Program-made: the position numbers and the translations under genes
The notes under the pieces: model-generated
Told to the model about the DNA's origin: nothing
What the model saw: the letters and a program-made list of their open reading frames with translations, nothing else
Database searches by the model: none
Assembly (NCBI RefSeq): GCF_002288925.2
Contig: NW_022098050.1
Coordinates: forward strand, 8,992,194 to 9,056,193
Length of the DNA stretch: 64,000 nt
Origin: Delphinapterus leucas
Lineage: Eukaryota > Chordata > Mammalia > Artiodactyla > Monodontidae
Reading direction: 5' to 3'
In this document: piece by piece, positions 58,459 through 64,000 of the stretch
Numbering within the stretch: position 1 is the stretch's first letter
How the letters are laid out: every line of letters begins with the position of its first letter

Positions 58459-59830
58459 AAGAATTGGAAAAAATATTTGCAAATTATGTATTGCAAAAGC
58501 TCTTAACAATTGAGAAGGGAGAAAAACTAGAAAAATAGGTAAAAGATCAGAGGGTTCCTAGGAAAAGCAAAGCAAAGAGTCTCAAACATATAAAAAAAAA
58601 TGCTCAACTTCACTCATAATAAGAGAAATGCAAATTACAACTACACTGAAACACCATGTCTTGTTTATCAGATTGGCAAACATTCAAGATTGAAAACTCA
58701 CTCTGTTGGCGAGCTTGTGGGGAAATTGGCACTCTTATTTATTGCTGGTGGGAGCGCAAAATATTACAGTCCATATGAAGGGGAATTTGGCAACGTCTAG
58801 CAAAAATGTAAATGCATTTACAGTTTGACCCAGCAATCTCACTTCTAAAAGTCAAATGTAAATTACCCCTGAACAGATTTGAAAGAACACGCACAATGTT
58901 ATTTACTGAGCATTATTTGTACAAACAAAAGTTTGGGAGCAACCCACGTGTCCATCAATAGGCAACTGACTGAATAAACCATTGTACAGCCACACAAGGG
59001 ATACTATACAGTTATTTGAAAAAAAAAAAAAAAGAATAAAGAGGATGTCTGTATTAGTTTACTGTGACTGCCTTAACAAATGATCACAAACTTGGTGGCT
59101 TAAAGCAACAGAAATTTATTCTCTCACAGTTCTGGAGGATAGAAGTCCAAAATCAAGGTGCCAGCAGGGTTGGTTCCTTCTGCAGGTTCTGGGGGAGAAT
59201 CCATTCCATGTTTCTCTCCTAGTTTCTGGTCACTGCCCACAATCTTTGGTGTCCCTTGGCTTGTAGCTGTCTCACTCTAATCTCTGCCTCATCCTTCATA
59301 TGGCCTTCCCCTCTGTGTCTCGAATATCCCTCTCTTTTCTCTTACATCTACACTCCTAATTGGATTTAGGGTCCACTCTAATTCAAAGTGATCTCATCTT
59401 AAGATCTTTACCTTAATTGCATCTCCAAAGACCCTTATTCTGAATAACACATTCAGAGGCTCCAGGTGCACATATCTTTGGGGGGCCACAATTCAACTGA
59501 CTATAATCTTCACATAATTATATGAATTAATTTCTAGAATATGTCAAGTTAAAAAAGCAAAAGGCAGAACACTGTTTATAATGTGCTATATTTTGTGTGA
59601 GAAAGTTGGAGAAATAAGAATACACACACACACATATGTATATACGCATGTATATATTTTAAAACAGTAACACTGGAATAATAAACCAGAAACTAATCAC
59701 AGTGGCTAACTCTGTGGTTGGGGAGGGAGGTGAGAAGACAGGAATAGAAGGCAGACTTATGAGCATACTCTCGAGTATAGTTTTGGCTTTTGAAACATGT
59801 AAATGTTCTACCTATTCAAAAATAAACTTA
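58459..59830 (+). mobile_element. Old L1 ORF2/3' part, split by MLT1
   Basis: Left arm: 'tgctcaacttcactcataat', 'ttacagtttgacccagcaat', 'agcaacccacgtgtccatca'. Right arm from about 59511: 'tttctagaatatgtcaagtt', 'ggcagaacactgtttataat'. The MLT1 at 59050-59510 separates them. A short (CA)n run lies near 59620. Confidence 0.8.
59050..59510 (-). mobile_element. MLT1-family LTR (MaLR)
   Basis: Antisense MLT1: 'gtattagtttactgtgactg', 'ttaaagcaacagaaatttat', 'ccttcatatggccttcccct', 'ggggggccacaattcaactg'. It is inserted in an old L1. Confidence 0.92.
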
Positions 59831-60154
59831 AATATTTTTAAAACCCTAAAATTGAAAACAAATTTGAGCAAATGAGCCTAACTTTACATCAGGTAATATT
59901 ACTCACAGAGAAAATCATTATTTGGTGTGACATTATAATGCTGAAATCTGTATATCTTTATTGGTACATATTCTAAGATAAAAAAACTATAACAAATCTT
60001 CAATTTCATTCCATATTTTCCTAGTAGTAACATTAGTATTATGGTTTATGGTTTATGTATAAGATAGAGCAAATAAATAATTATGTTAATATTATTAGGA
60101 ACCAAGATGTTCAGTGAAAGAGAAAAGGGATACAAGTAAAAATTTGTTAATTTT
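59831..60154. other. No gene recognised
   Basis: AT-rich DNA without a recognised feature; a doubled 'atggttt' lies near 60040. Confidence 0.45.
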
Positions 60155-60302
60155 ACTTTTTTCCAGCTCTATTGAGATATAATTGACATATAACATTATA
60201 TAAGTTTAAGGTGTACAACGTGATGATTTGGCACAGGTATATGTGCAAAATAATTACCACAATAAGGTTAGTTAACACATCCATCACTTCACATAATTAC
60301 CT

Positions 60303-60353
<51 letters not shown>

Positions 60354-60645
60354 TGAGAACTTAAATTTAAGATATATTCACTCAGCAACTTTTATGTATA
60401 TAATACAGTATTGTTAACAACAGTCACCAGGCTGTACATTAGATCCCCAGAACTTATTCATCCTATAACTGGAAGTTTGTACCCTTTGACCAACATCTCC
60501 CATTTCTCCAACTGAGATCACACAGTATTTATATTTCTCTGTCTGACTTATTTCACTTAGCATAATATCTTCAAGGTCCATCCATGTTATTGCAATCAGC
60601 AGGATTTTCTTCTTTTTATGGCTAAATAATATTCCATTTTATATT
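60155..60645 (-). mobile_element. Old L1 3' UTR/ORF2 end with (TG)n
   Basis: Antisense: 'cagctctattgagatataat', 'aaggtgtacaacgtgatgat', 'tcaccaggctgtacattaga', 'gctaaataatattccatttt'. The (TG)n tract at 60307-60352 lies inside. Confidence 0.88.
60307..60352. repeat. (TG)n microsatellite
   Basis: Twenty-three uninterrupted TG units. Confidence 0.97.
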
Positions 60646-61460
60646 TCAGGAGTAGTAAAACAGTCCCAGATGTAAGGAAAAGTCCTTCATTTCTGCAAAG
60701 TATCTGCTAATAAACGGAAAAGAAATTATAACATTAGAACAATCACCATTTTGCTACCCTCAGTGAAATAACAGATCCAGACAAAAATCATCAATGGATG
60801 CTAAAACCCTTATACGAAAACATTACATCTACGTTACTTCATGGAGAACTGGATAGTCACATAACACCACAGATAATTTTCTAGTTAAAAAAAAAAACAT
60901 GTAAACTTTATAATGGAGAGATCTAGAATGTAGGAAAAATTATGAAAGACTTGGAAAAGGACCAAAGATTCCATTCTTCAAAGGAAAAGTAGATGTTGTT
61001 CAGGTTATCTGATTCCATTGGGTCTCTGGGTCTTTCACTGTCTTTGAGCTATTTTATGACTCTTTAAGTTGTAGAATACTGAGAATAATGCAAATGATTC
61101 TTGTTTATAAAAGTGGAAATTGTCTGGTAGAAATACAGTTGGTTGTTGCCCTATGGATATTGACCAATTTAAGCAAATTCATTTTAGCATTTATTCAGCC
61201 TGTATATGTGTTTGCTCTTTGGATTTTCCTTTGAACCAGTTGTAACATCTTACTGGTTCCCTCGTTAATTAAGGAGGTGAATAAAATCTTTGACATATGT
61301 TCATTTTTTATTTGTCTGAGAGTCCTGAGTTTTCACTTTTCAAAAATTGTCCTTTAACGAGCAGAAACCATCTTAACTCAGCAAACAAAGTTAGCATCAC
61401 TAATAACGGACGCGTAAAAAATGGCTTTTTGATGTGATGTATATGAAGCGTACAACATTA
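60646..61460. other. No gene recognised
   Basis: No repeat or exon is supported. Confidence 0.45.
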
Positions 61461-61468
61461 CCTATATA

Positions 61469-61771
61469 GCGTCCACGTTTGGGTCTTCATTGCTGTGCAC
61501 AGGCTTTCTCTAGTTGTGGCGAGTGGCACCTACTCTTAGTTGCAGTGCATGGGCTTCTCATTGCGGTGGCTTCTCTTATTGAGGAGCACAGGGCTCTAGG
61601 TGCACGGGCTTCAGTAGTTGTGGTATGCAGGCTCTAGAGCACTGGCTCAGTAGTTGTGGTGCACCAGCTTAGTTGCTCCACGGCATGTGGGGTCATCCAG
61701 GACCAGGGGTCGAACCCGTGTGCCCTGCATTGGCAGGCAGACTCCTAACTGCTGCGCCACCAGGGAAGTCC
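61469..61771 (-). mobile_element. CHR-type SINE, long tail-repeat form
   Basis: Antisense CHR: it ends 'ctgcgccaccagggaagtcc', and the body has 'cagtagttgtgg' repeats like those at 27488-27858. The short target duplication cctatata lies at 61461-61468 and 61772-61779. Confidence 0.92.
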
Positions 61772-61999
61772 CCTATATAATGTTGTTATAAAGAATGTTT
61801 AACCTAAATCAAATCAAGCCTTTAAATCTAACTTCCTGTTTACAGATCAATCATGGGAAAAGAAACATTTTAAAGGATCCAACAGAGAAATAATGACACA
61901 AAGTCAGAATGTGAGACATTATGCAAAATATTTGATCATTCTCTTCCAAAAGTCAATGTCATGAAAATTAAAAAAAGAAAAACAAGTATAAATTTAAAA

Positions 62000-62260
62000 A
62001 GACTGAAGAGACATGATTACAATGATTCTTGACTGGATTCTGATTCTAAAAAAAGGTGATAAAAGATAACTTTTAAGCAATTGGGGACATTTGTAAAGGA
62101 AATGGATAGTTGATGATAGTAAGGGATTATTGCTTATTTTCATAGGTTTACAGTTTTATGGTGGTTATGTGGGAGAACATTATGTATTTGGAGATGAATG
62201 TTAAAGTTTTTAGAAGTGAAGTATCATGGTATCCATACTTCAAAATAGTTCAGAAATGAA
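62000..62260 (+). mobile_element. Old L1 3' UTR fragment (tentative)
   Basis: 'aagagacatgattacaatga', 'cttgactggattctgattct' and 'gataactttt...ttggggac' match the L1M4/L1ME 3' UTR style. Confidence 0.5.
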
Positions 62261-62325
62261 GCCAATAGGGCAAAAGGTTGAGTTGTTGAAACTGCTCAAT
62301 TTCCTATTCTTTCCTATTTTGCTGT

Positions 62326-62852
62326 TGTAGGGCAAGAAAAATAATTTTCCTTCTATCCTTCTGGGTTCTTGGCTGAGGTTCCCCCTGAAATAAAGATTAA
62401 CAGGAGAAAAACAAAGAGAAGGTTAATAACATGTATACCTCCTGCATAGTTGGGAGATACCCGGGAAAATTTGAGTTACTGAAATAGCCCAAGCCACCAC
62501 CTTAACTACTATCTCCAGCTAAAGACAAAAGAAGATGTTGGGAATGGGAAGTGGGGCAGTTATGGGCAGTTACCAGACAAAGCACAGTAAACAAGGGAAT
62601 GGTTGTAAGGCAGATTTAAATCCTTGATTTCCCCATTGATAAGAGTTTCTAAAGATTTAGTCATCCTTTTCCAGGTATACAGAGGGAGACACCCTTATAA
62701 ATGGAGATTTCTCTTATAAAAGTAAATGTCTCTTACAAAAGGCAACTTCTACTTGGTTTTCAGAGCTTCTCTTGTGTCTGCTGATTTTAAAAAACAGCCA
62801 GCTCAAGATAATCCTCTTATATTTCTGGGGTGGCAGATTCTGCTCCCCTTCA
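62326..62852 (-). mobile_element. Solo LTR, same family as 31722-32267
   Basis: It is 527 bp with TG...CA ends (minus TGAAGGGGAG to GCCCTACA) and an exact 4-bp target duplication ctgt at 62322-62325 and 62853-62856. It is colinear with the LTR at 31722-32267 over most of its length ('attaacaggagaaaa', 'ctatctccagctaaagacaa', 'cttataaatggagatttc'). Confidence 0.88.
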
Positions 62853-63171
62853 CTGTATGTTTAAAGTATATCATAATAAAAATGAGAATAAAAGAAATCC
62901 TTTTGTGTGGAGGCACCATAGATATCTCGTTGAAAACAACCAGGGGTTGGGAAGATAGCTTCAGTCACATTCGCTTTCCTTTTTGTTATTCATCCTTCAT
63001 AATATCCCAATTTTACGATGGGACTTAAATAAAATTAATGGTGATCAATTTATAATCATATAATTAATTATCTGTGTTCCATTTCATTAGTAACTTTTAA
63101 GAGCTAATCCCATCTAACAGGAACCTGGTGAAAGGAGTAGTAATGTGGGGTGGGCTATTAATCATGTCTAC

Positions 63172-63626
63172 TGTTAAAGAGGAAACCACAGGCCCAAAAT
63201 GGCATCACTTATGCTAAAGCCCATGATACCAAACCTAGATTTAACACCTGATTTAATTGCAGTTGTAACCTTCCCCACAAATGTAATCTTAATCAACCAC
63301 TTTGGAGTTCTCTGGTCAGCACCAAGGAGGTAATCTACCAGCTGGGCCCTCTCCATTCCCCAGAGGAAAAAGAGGCAATCTACATGATAAAACCCTTGCC
63401 ATTCCCTTCCTCTCAAAAGGAGAGGTCTTGCCCTAAAAAATAATTCTTTCTTTTCTTTTGCTAATAGCTCCCCTGCCCCACCCTTCTTCCTATAAAAACC
63501 TCCCATTTTGCACAACTCCTCTGAGCAGGCTTCTAGTTGCTAAGTGGGATACTGCCCGATTCATGAATCATTGAATACAATCAATTAGATCTTCAATTTT
63601 ACTTGGTTGAATTTTGTTTTTTAACA
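63172..63626 (+). mobile_element. Solo LTR D2
   Basis: It starts TGTTAAAGAGG and ends TTTTTTAACA, giving inverted termini, with TATA-like 'cctataaaaacc' near 63490. It matches the opposite-strand LTR at 32714-33153. The 113-residue minus frame inside it is shared in part with the other copy and is not a gene. Confidence 0.85.
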
Positions 63627-63779
63627 GAACCAACTAATTAATTTAAAATTCTATTAAATTAGATAAGACATGTGTGTGTAAAAGGTTCAAGTGGGCTGCT
63701 CCCCAGATTCAAATAAGTCATTTATGTCCCTGGGCTTCAGTATTTGGCATCCTGGCATGTAATTCAACCCCATAATTTT

Positions 63780-63842
63780 ACTACAGAGAAATATAGATAA
63801 AGGAAATCAATTGTACTACAGGAAATATAGATAAAGGAAATA
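63780..63842 (+). repeat. Short tandem duplication, about 35 bp
   Basis: 'gaaatatagataaaggaaat' occurs twice in tandem, each time after 'actacag', with a 2-base difference between copies. Confidence 0.85.
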
Positions 63843-64000
63843 GTGACAGGTGGAGGTCAGAAACCAGGTATAACAACTCTCAGTGTACTGTGTATATTAT
63901 TTCCTGTATTACCCAATGGTCCTCAACAGGTGGGCCCACTGAGGGGACACTTGGAAAGGTGTTATAGATGGGAGTGCTTTGGTTGTCACAATGACTTGCG

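Noticed and set aside
58115..58538. Frames of 91-99 residues on both strands
   Set aside because: SINE translations and poly(A)-tail lysine runs.
1..64000. CRISPR arrays, bacterial operons, rRNA or intact tRNA genes
   Set aside because: The sequence is mammalian nuclear DNA; tRNA-like pieces are SINE heads only and no regularly spaced direct repeats occur.

Overview
This is a window of mammalian nuclear DNA, almost certainly from a whale or dolphin. Eleven tRNA-derived SINEs of the CHR type carry the 'ttccctggtgg/ggcagtggtt' head. Several also have the long GC-rich body ('gatcccacatgcc...ggagcggctgggcc') seen in cetaceans. The rest is a typical mammalian mix of L1, MIR, L2, MLT1/MaLR, ERV LTRs and Tigger DNA transposons.

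The only protein-coding gene I can support is FUNDC1, the outer-mitochondrial-membrane mitophagy receptor. It lies on the minus strand. Five coding exons run from the ATG at 20593 to the TAA at 9779-9781; all junctions have GT/AG signals and in-phase codons and together give 155 residues. A CpG island (about 20330-20840) covers exon 1 and the promoter, with a near-consensus NRF1 site and a ZNF143-type ACTACAATTCCC box upstream of the ATG. In human, FUNDC1 is X-linked (Xp11.3), so this window is probably X-chromosomal.

Layout. 1-9.3 kb: gene-poor DNA downstream of FUNDC1, with old L1, HAL1-like and MLT1 fragments. 9.3-20.8 kb: FUNDC1. 20.8-64 kb: upstream intergenic DNA with no further supported gene and many nested transposons: a cluster of related class I LTRs at 23.4-24.9 kb; an old L1 carrying a younger L1 at 26.3-27.4 kb; a Tigger1 transposase relic at 27.4-28.8 kb; a minus-strand ERV remnant with 5' LTR and gag-like DNA at about 30-32.3 kb; a U6 snRNA-L1 chimeric retrocopy at 40.8-41.5 kb; a three-layer L1/MLT1/LTR nest at 43.2-44.8 kb; and a young L1 tail with an intact ORF2 C-terminal frame at 52.7-53.6 kb.

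Many recent insertions keep target-site duplications, so the order of insertion can often be read directly. The most distinctive object is the U6-L1 chimera, a full-length 107-nt U6 copy fused without a gap to an L1 3' end and bounded by one 15-bp target-site duplication. I see no previously unknown gene system here; the interest lies in retrotransposition products, nested insertions and the FUNDC1 promoter.
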